In this document: piece by piece, positions 21,151 through 33,160 of the stretch
Layout: each line of letters opens with the position of its first letter
How positions within the stretch are numbered: the first letter of the stretch is position 1
Assembly (NCBI GenBank): GCA_029851415.1
Contig: CM056742.1
Coordinates: 63,374,454 to 63,438,453, forward strand
DNA from: Eretmocerus hayati
Lineage: Eukaryota > Arthropoda > Insecta > Hymenoptera > Aphelinidae
Direction: 5' to 3'
Length of the DNA stretch: 64,000 nucleotides
Position numbers and translations under genes: made by a program
Notes under the pieces: generated by a model
Database searches by the model: none
What the model was told of the DNA's origin: nothing
What the model saw: only the letters and a program-made list of their open reading frames with translations

Positions 21151-22587
21151 CAGGTTTTTGGATCACCAAGCTTGTCCAAATTTTCTTTCTTTACAGTTTC
21201 GAGTAGTAGTGGAGCTATGACACTCCGGCCTCAAATGGTGCTCCGGTTTTATACTGCGGCGCGCCCCCCCCCCTCTCCATGGCGGTGCAGCCTCGAGCAA
21301 TGCCATATCGAGCATCCCGTGTCGGTGCGGCCTGAAATCTGCATTATAATGCGTGCTTACACGAGTTACACGATTGTAGTGCTCCACATCGCCACCAGGG
21401 GGCGTTTCGTCACTCGAACATCGAAGTGTGTGATTCAAAATAATTCTTCCAATCCAACCAATCTTCCTCTCCTACAATGCTTGTACCTAATGATTCAATT
21501 CGTGGATGCTCTTCCATATTCCATTGATCTCAATAGTTTTCACATAGTTCCTCAATTTAACCAACATATGTCTCTTTTTAGGGTTTTCTCTATCGATGTA
21601 GGAGAATTGGTCAAAGTTTCCTATGATACATTCCGAGCGATATTCATGGAATTGATCGGAGTTGAAATTATTATACAACTCATCTTCGATCCATGAACTA
21701 TTATCGAGTATGTTGTACGCAATTCCTGCACACTCGATGAACTTCTTACACACACTATTTCCATGATAGAAATTCACACTGACACTTGTCTCGCCTGGCA
21801 GAATTTGGAAAACGGCATCATCATCGATCCCTCTGTATGGTGTCATCCTGTTCACCCTCTTCGTCCTTCCGCTCTCATCGAAGAAGTTGATACAGATGTG
21901 GAATCCTATGTCTTGACTACTGCTGATGAACCTGTCCCCCTTGTTTCATAGAGTCACCGACGCCGCAGTTCGATGCTGATTGGCCATTGCAGGTTTCAAC
22001 ATGAACGCTCAGCTCTGATTGGTGGGGGCTTCTGTGTGTGTGTGTGTGGAGTAATTGTGGAGTGCATCCAGTTAATCACTCCTCCAAGGATATATGCTTA
22101 CGCTGCTCTTTGCGATATTAGTATAGCCCGTGGTCGTGTTGGAATCCTGATCCATGGCTGCCTTTCAACATCCTCCTCCCTGTATCTGATTATGGGTTTC
22201 GGTAGCCCTCTCGGGAAGATTGGTTCATACGTAAGCTCCACAATAGGCATTGATGGCATGCGATGATCCATGATCCTCAACGGTCCTCTAATTTCTTGTA
22301 AGAGTCACAATTCTTCAACTTCTGGTAATCGCTCTTGCTAGATTTGGACGACGCTGAATATGATTCCTGAGGGTAACTTTCCCAAGGCGTATTCCATTCA
22401 GTTCGTGTATCATTCTCCTCCTTTGCCTCATCCAAGAGGAGAGTTCGCTCTCCGGAGTTGCTTGGTTGATTCCCCATTGTAGAGTGATGTCGGATGGATT
22501 CCATTTAAAAACGACACATGGAAAATAGTGATGTCTCGGATAGGTTCCTCATAGTTTTGATTCGATTCTTTAGTCCAAAATATGATG
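21151..22587. other. Unassigned region with short ORFs
   Basis: The longest minus-strand ORF (21487-21855, 122 residues) and fragments at 22098-22504 look mildly protein-like in composition but match no family I recognise. They could be parts of one decayed gene. A (GT)n run is present at about 22034-22050. Confidence 0.35.
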
Positions 22588-22800
22588 TTTCCACCCACTC
22601 AGAGGTCCCAAGAAATTTTCGGAGTTGCCTGCGGAGCTATTTCTGTTTCGCTTTTCGATTCCTCTAGAGCATCGAAATCATGATCTTTTTTTCCAAAATT
22701 GAATATATCTCGAGTTTGGCTCAAGATAATGCAACGCGGCTTACGCCATCTGAAAGATCTTGAAGGAAACCTATCAAGAATGACCTTGAGAATCATCGTT
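22588..22800. repeat. Left arm of a long inverted repeat
   Basis: This segment is the inverted copy of 27440-27652: both carry AGGTCCCAA at the outer end, GCTATTTCTGTTTCGCTTTT, and GAATATATCTCGAGTTTGGC. About 4.6 kb of other mobile DNA lies between the arms, so they are probably the TIRs of an older element later filled by insertions. Confidence 0.75.
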
Positions 22801-22802
22801 GA

Positions 22803-23598
22803 GCCTCATCAGGCCCTGATCAGGCAAAATCCGGGATAATCAGGCTAACCTGATTATCTCAAAAAGCAATATTTTTAATTTTTCAAAAATATGATTTCTC
22901 ATGTAAAATTGCACGATCTTTGCGATGGAACTAGTCCGAAGTTGTTTTTCCACGGTTTTATGCGTTTTCTGGTCAATTTTTCGATTATTCATCCTCTGAC
23001 CAATCAGAAAACAGAGATTTCTGCGCATGCGCGTGGTCTACCGAATTCTGAAGTAGTTTTGATCAAAAGCTGAGGAAATCTCTTTTAAAATGACCCCTTG
23101 CAAAAGTCAATCACACGTTCACAGTCAGTATCTACGGCACCTCCATTGGAAAAGGAGGATGACTGGAGCAAAATAACCTATCTATCTTGAACCAAAGCCG
23201 TGAGACCTTCTCTTGCATCCATGTTGTCAGTGACGTTGATAATATTGATGTCTCGAGAATCGTGTATCTTCAGTTCCAGTCGATCAAATGGAGTTCAGCA
23301 ACAGGTCATTTTGAAGGAAATTTTCTCAGCTTTTGATTGGAACTACTCTCAAATCCGGTAAACCACGCGCATGCGCAGAAATCTCTGTTTTCTGATTGAT
23401 CAGAGAATGAAAAATCGGAAAATTGACCATAAAACGCAAAAAATAGTGAAAAAACAACTTTGGACTAGATCCATCGGAAAGATCGTGCAATTTTGCATGA
23501 GAAATCATATTTTCAAAAAATTAAAAAAAAATTGCTTTTTGAGATAATTGGGTTAGTCTGATTTTTCCGGATTTTGTCTGATCAGAGCCTGATAAGGC
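22803..23598. mobile_element. Palindromic MITE/fold-back element, family F3
   Basis: The arms begin GCCTYATCAGGCYCTGATC, followed by CAAAATCCGG, on both sides and extend about 270 bp inward, through a conserved TGCGCATGCGC block, to a non-palindromic centre at about 23100-23280. No coding capacity. Parts resemble the inner arms of the palindrome at 51.6-52.7 kb (TCTCAAAAAGC at the outer side, then a TATGATTT-like block and GCGCATGCGC), so the two may be one superfamily. Confidence 0.75.
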
Positions 23599-23599
23599 T

Positions 23600-23999
23600 T
23601 GTGACGTGGTGAGTCTCAGGCCTCCTGCCCGCTCCTCTCCTCGTCCCTTGACGATTCATGAGCGACGACTTCGCGAGCCGCGCAACGTCTGGGCGCTGCT
23701 CGTCGTCCGTCGCAGGTGCATCGTCAGCACCTTGACGTGGCTTTGCACTCTCCCCTTTGGCACTACTTCAAGGAGAAGCAGAGCATCGTCGATGACGATG
23801 CTCGGCATGCTCGAGAGACCGCTCGGAGCGGCCAAGCCGCCCAGACCATCTCGGGTGCGCTTCGCGCCGCGATACACGCATACACACTTCCACTCTATAA
23901 GTATCATATAAAGGCATCAATAATAGTACATCGTGCCTATTCATTCAGATATTTCCCTCACATCTCACCTTATGTGCCGAATCCCCCCCCCCCCACGTC
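23600..23999 (+). repeat. Candidate 5' LTR
   Basis: Starts TGTGACG. The first 277 bp are nearly identical to 27112-27388; the remaining sequence to about 23999 is present only here. The end is judged from the leader-like TCTGGTGACAGCGG that follows. Confidence 0.55.
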
Positions 24000-24694
24000 T
24001 CATCTGGTGACAGCGGTAAGCGGCTACGCCGAGGTGTGAGTGAACATTTTCGTGCAAAATTTGTGAAAATTCGAACTTTGATCGAGGAGAGCTGTGAACA
24101 TCTTCAAGTGATTCATTGCTAATAGCAGTGAATAGCCGCGCCGAAGTTTAAAGGATTTCGTGAAATTGAGTGAGAACTTTTGGACAGAATTTGAAAAGGC
24201 TTGGGTAGCAGCTGACGAAAATCGAATGGCTGTTTCTTGAAAAAGTCGCTTCTGTGGCTTTCGAGTGAAAAATGGAATAGAAGAGAAAGTTGAGTGATTT
24301 TTCACAGTGAATTGACCCAAAATTGGATTGAATGAGTGTTTATGAACGTGCACACCATGGATAAATATGAGAGCAGTTGAAAAGTTGAGTAGCTGGATGA
24401 CTCCACCACGACGTGCAGCCGCCGATAGTAGCAGAGCGCCGTCGGACAACAATGTTGATTTTTTTTTCTGAAAGCCACGCAGCCGAATAGAAGCTGATGG
24501 AGGCCGACTTTATCGTTTAGCCCACGAGCTGAAGGACGCAAAAGTCAGGTGATATATTTGTGTTGTCCAGTATTAGGAGAGTCAAGCAGCTGCCATTATC
24601 TGCCTCTCATCAAGAAAATATTAATAATCATATAAAAAGGTACTTCATTCGATCTTTTTGGGAGTTCAAGTAATTGTTTTATTACTTTCTCAAA

Positions 24695-25153
24695 ATGGAA
24701 GAAGAGATGGAAGAACTAAAGAAAATAATCCAAGAACTACCACACATATCGTTAACAGCCACTTTATCTGAAGTCGCAGAATTTGAGACTTGCCTAGACT
24801 ATGCTATATCATCATGCTATAAGAGTGAAGAGCTCGAACGCTATTTGACCGATTTGGTTCTCGGAAAATTAGAAGGCAGAACAAGAGAATTTCTTTTATC
24901 AGTTAGTACAATCAAACAATTCCAAGTAATTCTTCATTTTGGTATGTGGGATCAGACGATCACCTATCACAAGCAAATTGAAAAAGGCGTTATTTGTGGA
25001 GAAGATGGTCCCACTCTCTGGGATGACTCCGAAATTTTTGATTATCCAAGAAGGAAATACGAACTTGATCTATGGGACGATTCTGAATCTGATGATGACT
25101 CTGATGATGAATGGATCGATGAAAGGGCCGAAGCAGTACATGAATTTTCTTGA
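24695..25153 (+). CDS. Gag-like protein of the LTR element
   Basis: About 152 residues from ATG 24695, the second methionine of a frame that opens at 24674. The N-terminus is acidic and helical (MEEEMEELKKIIQELPH). A block with RYLTDLVLGKLEGRTREFLL resembles the capsid region of Gypsy-like Gag. The C-terminus is very acidic (DDSESDDDSDDEW). No zinc knuckle is present. The downstream frame overlaps by four bases in another phase and lacks a recognisable enzyme domain. Identification is by pattern only; a domesticated or chance ORF is possible. Confidence 0.5.
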   Translation: MEEEMEELKKIIQELPHISLTATLSEVAEFETCLDYAISSCYKSEELERYLTDLVLGKLEGRTREFLLSVSTIKQFQVILHFGMWDQTITYHKQIEKGVICGEDGPTLWDDSEIFDYPRRKYELDLWDDSESDDDSDDEWIDERAEAVHEFS

Positions 25154-25988
25154 ATTCGCGAGATGACCTTTTCTCAAACTGTGGGAATAAATTGTCCTAT
25201 GTTACTAGAAAGAAACACCATCGGTCCGCAAAATCTCAAAATCCAAAGATTACATCATATCCAAGAGAAGAGTATGAGTTCAGTCGATCGATTCAAGGTA
25301 GTGGAATTATCTCAGTGCAACAAGTGAAAGAATCTGGAATACCTCTGTCAGAGGCAAATATAATTCCTAATGGAGCTGGGAGGAATATCATCAAGCCTTC
25401 AGAAGAACTTGAACATTGCTATGAAGACGTTCATTTTACATCAGAGAAAGAGCTCAAGTATTTGCCTCCAAAGTCTGCTGTAACAGCGAAAATCATGTGG
25501 CTCGAGTCACGAATAAGCAGAGCTCTCAAGTCAGCCGAGAGCAAGCAAAATTCATGCATGCAGTGGTGCTCATCCAACAAAAGAGCATAATTCCAGGGGA
25601 TTCGACCAAGTATTTTGAGTTTGGGCGAATTGGGATCCCACAAACTGAAGTCGATCCAAGATTCGCCCAGGGTCCGTGGAAAATACCCCGGCCCCCGGAC
25701 GAGCTCCTACAGATTGCTGTGAAAGCCCGACCGCCTCGTGAGAAGCCACCCTGGCTTGCCACTACCAGAGAGGAGCTCCTACCTCTCATCGGACTAACAA
25801 AGGAGCAACGTCGTGGGATTTTTGCAGCACCGGCTGAAAATTTCAACCCTTTCTTCAGAGCTTTAAGAGCCGAAGAAAGCATCACCGATCTTCTGGTGAC
25901 TTTTATTAATATTTATATTCATTATTGCATTCTTGATCAAGGAGATATATATGGAATCCCCTCTATACTATTATTCCAGGCAAAGTGA
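25150..25988 (+). pseudogene. Broken frames downstream of gag-like ORF
   Basis: Two overlapping frames (25150-25590 and 25497-25988) look like one coding region with a frameshift near 25500-25590. The second includes KIPRPPDELLQ and a Pro/Arg-rich segment. A similar PRPPDE coding string recurs at about 26597. I do not recognise the protein. Confidence 0.4.
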
Positions 25989-27111
25989 TTTCCTTACATG
26001 ACGAATGGCTTCAAATCAAAAGTCAAAATTTGAAGTTACAATTTTTGGAATCATTTTCACTAAAACAGAGCTGATCTGAATTTCCAATCATTTTCAGAAT
26101 AATTGGCGAATATATTACCACAGAATTCCAGAAAAAAAAATTAAATGCTAAACTTTTTGAATAGTTTATAAACTACCCAAATTATATGCCATTAGACATT
26201 TTTGAGGGAGTTTTCCTCGTGCAAAATCAGAAACCCAAAAAGAGACCCATCCTTCACTCACTCCAACTTCAAAGTATAAAGTATCAAAATTGGAAGAGAC
26301 GGACACCTGATTTGAGAACAAAAAACTGAGAAATTCAAGTAACTCATCCGATCCGATTCGAGACAAAGTCAATTAGTAATGAACATTACCAACTTTCGCC
26401 CCTGCTGAACATGGAGCCCATAGAATATAGATATAAGATACACGGCAATGATGATACTGGCCACATCATACGCAGATGTACTCTCTTTTTTATCCTCTAG
26501 ACATTTAAATACCTATGATACTTGCTTATGGAAGCAGAGTCAGCATTTGTTTATCATTCTAATTCTCATCCCACTCGTCCTAGCGACCGCGAGAATACCC
26601 CGGCCGCCGGACGAGGGTCTGAAGGATTTTCTCTTTTCCTCCAACTCAACTCATATTTTGCTTTTTTTTTCTTGACCCAAAATTCGTCAAAACGAAAGAA
26701 AGTTGCGATTAAAGGTTGTAGATTTGATCAATCAACATCATCATGATAGGAGGATTGTACGAATGTTACTGATTTTTTTTATAAATATTGTAAAATTCTA
26801 CTCTTATCCGCAATAGAAGAGACGAAACTTGATGTATGGATATGAATTATCGATATGTAATACTGCCTGTCTGTGAGAAATCAACTGCCATATTAATAAC
26901 TTATGTATGATATTCACACAAGCACATCACTACACTACACATCGGATTTTCAAATCAAAAGTATACGTATTTGAGATTATTCAAGATCTTACTTTCGAAA
27001 ATAATTTTCATACTTGAGGATTTTTCAAACAATATTCATAAGTTTTCTCAAAATTTTGCACGGTCCTCTTCAGCGCATCGGGGACGATGCGAATCCCCGG
27101 TTCCGGATGCA
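25989..27111. other. Non-coding interior of the LTR element
   Basis: AT-rich, with no ORF I can support. A short segment near 26590-26630 repeats the PRPPDE-coding string from about 25686. Confidence 0.45.
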
Positions 27112-27388
27112 TGTGACGTGGTGAGTCTCAGGCCTCCTGCCCGCTCCTCTCCTCGTCCCTTGACGATTCACCAGCGACGACTTCGCGAGCCGCGCAACGC
27201 CTGGGCGCTGCTCGTCAGCCGTCGCAGGTGCATCGTCAGCACCTTGACGTGGCTTTGCATTCTCCCCTTTGGCACTACTTCAAGGAGAAGCAGAGCATCG
27301 TCGATGACGATGCTCGGCATGCTCAGGAGACCGCTTGGAGCGGCCAAGCCGCCCAGACCATCTCGGGTGCGCTTCGCGCCGCGATACA
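27112..27388 (+). repeat. Candidate 3' LTR (truncated)
   Basis: Near-identical direct repeat of 23600-23876. It stops where unrelated sequence begins, so it covers only the first part of the left LTR. Confidence 0.6.
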
Positions 27389-27439
27389 TTAAAGTCACTA
27401 TTCACTTGGTATAGCTCGTCTTCATTCTGAAAGCGCCTA

Positions 27440-27652
27440 CCCACGTCACAGGCTGAACGATTATTTTCAAGGTCACTTTTGATAGGTTCCAAGATCCTTC
27501 GAATGGCAGAAACCGCAATGCATTACCTTGAGCCAAACTCGAGATATATTCAATTTTGTAGGAAAAGATCATGATTTTGATGCTCTAGTGGAATCGAAAA
27601 GCGAAACAGAAATAGCTCCGCTGCTGCCTCCGGAATTTTTTTGGGACCTCCC
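27440..27652. repeat. Right arm of a long inverted repeat
   Basis: Inverted counterpart of 22588-22800; see that entry. It abuts the left LTR of the Gypsy element. Confidence 0.75.
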
Positions 27653-27665
27653 AATGCGCCTTTTT

Positions 27666-28202
27666 TGGGACCAAGTTCGCGGCTACGCCTCCGGACCGGT
27701 GTAATGAGCGATCGAGTGTATGTGGTGTTCGAGTATGGCGCTTCGGATTCCAAGTCACGATTGCACCCAAGGAGAGTTTTAGTCATTTCTCTTCCTACGG
27801 CTCATAAAACCGACCCAAGTGATTGCTCCACCTCGTAATAATCAACCGAACAATAAGTGCAAACTTGACCTCGAGCGATTGTGAATTCGGAGAGCGAACC
27901 TAGACTTCGACTCACTGTGAACTCATGGAATGCGGAAACTGCAGCCGTGCCCGTGGCAAAGTGAATCATTCCGAGGCCGAGCGCCAACCTGTACGGGCTT
28001 CGGCAAGCAAAACTCTTAGCCCTACACACCGTGCTCCAGGCCATCGCCGCGAATCAAAAGACTTCATCCACTGAGAAAAACTCGTCTCCGACCAGTGAGA
28101 CGCGGGAGTGATCAAACTCTAATTGACGGGGATCCCGAGATTTCTTTTGCTATATCCTATTCAATTGAAATTTCTGCCGAGTTGATCATCGGGCATCTGT
28201 CA
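27666..28202 (+). repeat. 5' LTR of Gypsy element
   Basis: About 537 bp matching 34834-35373, from GTTCGCGGCTACGCCTCCGG to CTGTCA. The exact left end is uncertain by a few tens of bases because the two copies diverge there. Confidence 0.8.
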
Positions 28203-28205
28203 ATT

Positions 28206-28222
28206 TGGCGCCCAACGTGGGG
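28206..28222 (+). other. Primer-binding site
   Basis: TGGCGCCCAACGTGGGG begins three bases after the LTR end. It fits the complement of the 3' end of a lysine tRNA (the CTT-anticodon type), used as primer by several retroelements. Confidence 0.75.
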
Positions 28223-28721
28223 CCAACAAGGAACTTCTTGGACTCCGTCGACATCTGGAGATGACGGGACCTGCGACCCCATGAGCAGTCTTCCCCGGAT
28301 GCCGCCTGCATCCCGGACGACCTGGCGATCGGCGGCGAGCACTTCTGGAAGTGTGGAAACACCCAGTGACGCCCATCCAGAGCAATAGCGCTCCGTCTCG
28401 CTTGAGCGTACCACTCGCGTGACTCGTCCCCAAAGGCAGAAGTCTCTTGGCTCGGAGCAGGAGCTCGAGGTCTTACTCGACGGAGTACATCTGCCCATCC
28501 GCAGGAAGGCTTCACGGAGAGACCTCGCTCCAACCGGACCATCGTCGGCTGCGCCGTAGGACGAACCCGCTGACGCTCTGATCGGAGCACAGCAGCAGCC
28601 ACTGGAGCAGCCAGCTCTGATAGAACCGATATTCCCCGACCAGAAGCAACAGGGTGCTCCAGGAGAAGCGGTCGACGTTTCACTAGCTGGCCCAGAGCCA
28701 CAAGTCACCCCGGAGCTGAAT

Positions 28722-29500
28722 ATGGACGACCTCCGCTTGATGTCCCGCCAACTGGCTGGCACGCCCCTCAACCCGCCGGACTTCAACGGAGCCGAGCACG
28801 AGGATCTGCACGCTTCATCACGAAGTACGAGGGGCACTTCAGGCGACTCGGTACCGAGGAGGTGTTCCGAATCCAGGTCGCAGAGCGGGCCCTCAAAGGC
28901 GACACTGAGAAATAGTGGTACTGCTACAAGAACCTGGCTGTTGACTAGAGCCGCTTCACGGAGCTACTGCTGGCTTGCTACGACTCGCCGCAACTCAAGC
29001 TCCGCCTCAAGGCGAAACTCTTCGGACAAGCACAGGGAGATTAGGAGGACGTGAGTATGTTTATCGAAAAGCGTAATCTCCTGGCTCGTCCTCTGCTGCC
29101 CGAGACCGCGGGAGCCGAGCTGGTGACTCTGATCACCGAGTCACTCAACGCTACCGTCCGCTGCCACCTGCGTGGCGACCTACCAACCATAGTAGGCGAG
29201 CTTCTGACCCAAGCCCCGAAATCGAGCTGGATGAGCAGGCCAAGCAGACCAGCCCGCGCAAGAATGCTCCAGCCAACAGCAATCAGCACAAGGACAACAT
29301 ACCCTCAACGGCGCAACAACCCAAGACGCTGCGTGATTTCAAGCAGGTCAACGGGGAGCAATCGCCGAAATGTGACTACTGCCCGGACTACCACTAGCAC
29401 CGAGACTTCTCCAAGTGCCCAAAGTTCTCGAAGCCTGCGCCTTTGGGAAACTGGCGGGAAGCGGGGGACGACGCGGGCAAACCCGCTCTGACGCCTGCAG
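28722..29500 (+). pseudogene. Gypsy gag remnant
   Basis: A capsid-like region is readable in broken frames: FRRLGTEEVFRIQVAERALK, LLACYDSPQLKLRLKAKLFG, and LLPETAGAELVTLITESLN. A CCHC-like knuckle (CDYC...H...C) follows at about 29368-29420. Stops and at least one frameshift interrupt it. It would have formed the particle and bound genomic RNA. Confidence 0.7.
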
Positions 29501-29507
29501 TCCCGCA

Positions 29508-30014
29508 ATGAGTGCTACAGCTGCGGACGCCACCGGACTCCATGCCGCCAATCTGGAAATCTTCATCGGAGAGGAGCGTATTGGAGCGCTCGTCGACTCA
29601 GCGGCCTCCGACCATTTCATCTCGCCACGATGCATCCCGGACGGAGCCATCGTGCAGAAGATCCAGCCACGTGGAGCCAAGCTGGCCATGTGTGAGACCG
29701 AGATGCGCGTCCAAGCCACATGCACGTTTGCCGTGCGGGTCCAGAACTTCAAATGTGACATCAAATTCTACATCTCCTACGAGCTACGACCCGCCGCCAT
29801 CCTAGGACATCGATGGTTGAGAGAGGTTAGGGCCATGCACGACCATGACCTCGATTGCCTAATTCTTAGAACCAGCAAGAGGGAACAAGTTTGGAGCAAG
29901 GTAAATCACGGATTCCCTGCCGAATTTATCGATCAATTCAGGGAAATCATCGTGCGACACGTGACAAATACGCTACACGGCGCTCCTGACCAGGACGCCC
30001 TTCATCGTCCATGA
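29508..30014 (+). pseudogene. Gypsy aspartic protease remnant
   Basis: The frame contains IGALVDSAASDHFISP, the flap-dimer active-site motif (DSA in place of the more common DTG/DSG), and AAILGHRWLREV, the usual ILG-D-like block before the RT (here ILGHRW). It lies in another frame from the RT that follows, so one frameshift has occurred at about 30000. Confidence 0.75.
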
Positions 30015-30039
30015 GATCAAAGTCACGGATCGTCACCCC

Positions 30040-32490
30040 TTCAAGATCTCACCTTATCGATATTCCGCTGAGAAAAAGCGAGTGATAACGGACATGGTCA
30101 GACAAATGTTGGCGGACGGAGTCATCGAAGCAGCTTCATCGCCCTACAGCTCACCAATTGTCCTGGTCGACAAACACGATGGAACATACCAATTTTGTGT
30201 CGACTTCCGGAGGATCAATAGCATTACGGGGGACACTTGTCAGCCCAACCCCGTAATCCATGAGGTTCTCAAGGAGATCGGCGGAGCTACCATATTCTCG
30301 ACCATTGACCTTCGGAAGTGCTATTGGCAGATTCCGCTCACCGAGGACTCCAAGCGATTCACCGCCTCCTGTACGGCGGATGGAGGACAATACGTCTCCA
30401 ACGTCGAAGCCTTTGGACTGAAGGACTCCGGCCGTACCTGCAACCAACTCATCGGGATGGAGAAGCTTTTGGGATTCTTCGGCGAATCCTGCCTCAATTT
30501 CCGAGACGACATCGTGATATTCTCGCACAACTAGGCCGACCTTCTCGTCCACGTCGCCAAAGTTTTGGAACGGCTGGAGATGTATGGCCTTGCTTGTGCA
30601 GTCGAGGAATGCGTCTTTGGGAAGAACCACCTGGATTTCTTGGGCCATGTTGTCACAAACGACCACAACAAAGCAAAGACGGAGCTCATCCGCGCCGTTC
30701 TGGAGTCGGAGTCACCTCGTCACAGGAGAGACCCACAGAAGATTCTCGGAGTGTGCGGCTGGCTGCGGAAGTACATCCCGAACTTTGCCGAGATCGCTGT
30801 TCCAATGACGGATAGTCTCAAAGGCAAGTCGTGAAAGTGGATCAAGGAGGCTCAAGCATCGATGGACCGCATCAAGGAGGTTTTCAAGGAACCCCTGGAG
30901 CTCCATCGGCCCCAGCTGGACGAGCCCCTGTACCTGCATACCGACGCCAACGACGCCGCCATGGGCGCCGTGATTCTTCAACTTGGACCGACAGGGGATC
31001 TCCAAGTGATCTCTTGTGCCTCGGCCAAGTTCATCACAGCCAAATGAGGCTACCATTCCGACGAGCGGGAATGCTTGGCTGTCATCTGGGCTCTTCGCAA
31101 GTACAAAAACTTGCTGGAAGACGCTCACTTCACGCTGCGCACGGACAACCAGGCGCTCAAATGGCTGGACCGCGTCAAGGATGAACGCGATAAGCTAACA
31201 CGTTTCAGTGTCACGGTGGAGCATGTTCCTGGACGAGAGAACGAGCTGCCCGACGCACTCTCTCGAGCCCCGGGCGTAGAGAGCATCGTGGATCACGAGT
31301 GCGATTATGACGTCCTTACTCCACCAATAAGCTCGCCACCCTTGGACAAACTCATGACGGCCTGTGTGGAGTGCGACGGTTTGGATGATTACATCCACCA
31401 AGCGCAAGATGACGCCCCCGAGCTGCCTCAAGGACCGGAGTGGAGGAGACGCAGCGGGCTACTGCACTTCTGCTGAGACCCGGCCATCCCGAGGATATAC
31501 GTGCCAGGAGCAGCCCGCGTCGATGTCCTACAGTACTCCCGCGGTGACCTATTCGACGGACACCATGGCGCTGCCGAGACCCTTCGTCAGATCCGAGAGC
31601 AATACTATTGGCCAGGACTGCGAAGCGATGTCCGGGAACATGTTCGAGTTTGCGAAGCCTGCAACCTCGCCAAAGCCGCCCGACCTGCGGATGCTGGAGT
31701 CCAGACGCCCAAACTACCGCAACGACCATGGGAAGAGGTCGCCTTGGACCTGATGGGCCCTTATCCCCGGACGCCCCGCGGGAAACGGTTCATTCTGGTG
31801 ATCATGGACCTGATCTCCCGGTAGACCGAGGCCTTTCCAATCTCATCATCAACAGCGGCTGTCATCGGACCATTACCGGAGACGAAAGTGTTCCCCAGAT
31901 GAGAATACCCAAGGTCCATCCTCTCTGATAACGCACCTCAATTCAAGAGCGCGACCTTGACGCGCATGTGCGAGAGATAGAAAGCGGCCGTGTGGACGAC
32001 TCCTGCATACCACCCCAGGGCCAACCCAACCAAACGCCGAAACCAGGAATTAAAGAAAGGCCTTCGTCTGGCGTTGCTCCCGTAACCAAATCAAATCAAG
32101 TGGGATCTCGAAATCCCAAACATCCTGTTTACGACACGCCGGAGACGTAATGCCGCCACAGGATCCACGCCAAGTGAACTTCTCCTGGGACGAAACCTCA
32201 CTCGCCCCGGAGAAACGGCACCTCAGAGCTCGGACGATCTCGAGGCTCGCATCGCCACAGTGGCCGCCAATCAGGAACGATACACCAATAACCCGAAGGC
32301 CTCGGATGAGGTCTTCGAGGACGGAGACCGTGTCTCCATCAGGAAACATCCCCTCTCCAAGGCAGTGGACAACTTCAATGCCGGCCTCGCCCCGGAATGG
32401 GAAAAGGCAGACGACATCATTCATTGCCACTTGCCGCAGGTGTTCACCGTGGACCGTCCCGGGAACACGACTCTCAAAGTACATATTTAA
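30040..32490 (+). pseudogene. Gypsy pol: reverse transcriptase, RNase H, integrase
   Basis: The RT has SPYSSPIVLVDKHDGTYQFC, VDFRRINSIT, IFSTIDLRKCYWQIPL and a catalytic box reading FRDDIVIFS (usual form Y-x-D-D; both aspartates kept). RNase H shows LYLHTDANDAAMGAVI and TDNQALKWL. Integrase has the H2C2 finger (GHHGAAET, then CEAC) and the core LDLMGPYPRTPRGKRFILVI. The C-terminal part ends at 32490. Stops at 30532, 30832, 31045, 31474 and 31822 all lie in the same frame, and several sit where Trp is usual. Confidence 0.88.
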
Positions 32491-33160
32491 GCGAGATCAC
32501 ACAGCAGCAGCCCCTCCAGGGGCATCATTCGGGGACATATCTCCCGCAACAAGCGGTGCCATAGATACTGAGCAGCCCCATCAACGTCGACAATAGGACC
32601 CATCAACTGCAGCAATTTGTGGGGACGCCCACCTTTCGCAGAACATCGATTGGATCCCTGTTCCTGCCACGACTCATGACCATGCTCAGACTCCTTGCTC
32701 AACCCGACCGGAGACGAATGCTCCGGTTACACCACATCTGAGGACCGAGGGTAGGCCTCAAGTCCTTGGCAACCAGCGATGGAAGCGGAAGAGAGCACCA
32801 CCAACACGGGCGGAAACCGCGAGAGGAGAAATCGAGCGAAAGCTCGCATATTCGTCGCCTACGCATCGTTACAACCTTCGGCACCGGAGAGGATTCCCTG
32901 TGCAACAACCGGATACCAGGCCTGGATAATAATAATACTATTCTCCATCATACCAAGTAGTGCATAATACAGTTGAAGTTACAGTGAATAAGTAATCAGT
33001 GAGAGTACCAGCCAATATGAGACACTAGTTTCATCTCATTCATTTGACGATATTCTCATAACCAATATCATATATCCATTCATATGTATAAGCATATAAG
33101 CTTGTCGAATGAACAAGTTGACGAAGGATCCAAAGTCATACACAGCACCATTTAGACTCA
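32491..33160. other. Region after Gypsy pol
   Basis: Probable 3' untranslated part of the Gypsy element; only short chance ORFs are present. No polypurine tract can be assigned because the junction with the 3' LTR is disrupted. Confidence 0.45.

Larger units (their letters stand above)
23600..27388 (+). mobile_element. Decayed LTR retrotransposon with gag-like ORF
   Basis: Direct repeats of 277 bp (23600-23876 and 27112-27388) begin TGTGACGTGG and end ATACA, consistent with LTR ends. About 3.2 kb lies between them, holding a gag-like ORF and shorter broken frames. Just after the longer left repeat is TCTGGTGACAGCGG, of the kind seen at the start of LTR-element leaders. No RT, protease or integrase was found, so it is a non-autonomous or heavily deleted element. 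No target duplication could be identified. Confidence 0.6.

Noticed and set aside
23600..23911. ORFs in the 277-bp direct repeat, also seen at 27112
   Set aside because: The repeat looks like an LTR. The ORFs are open in both strands because of base composition and differ at their ends.
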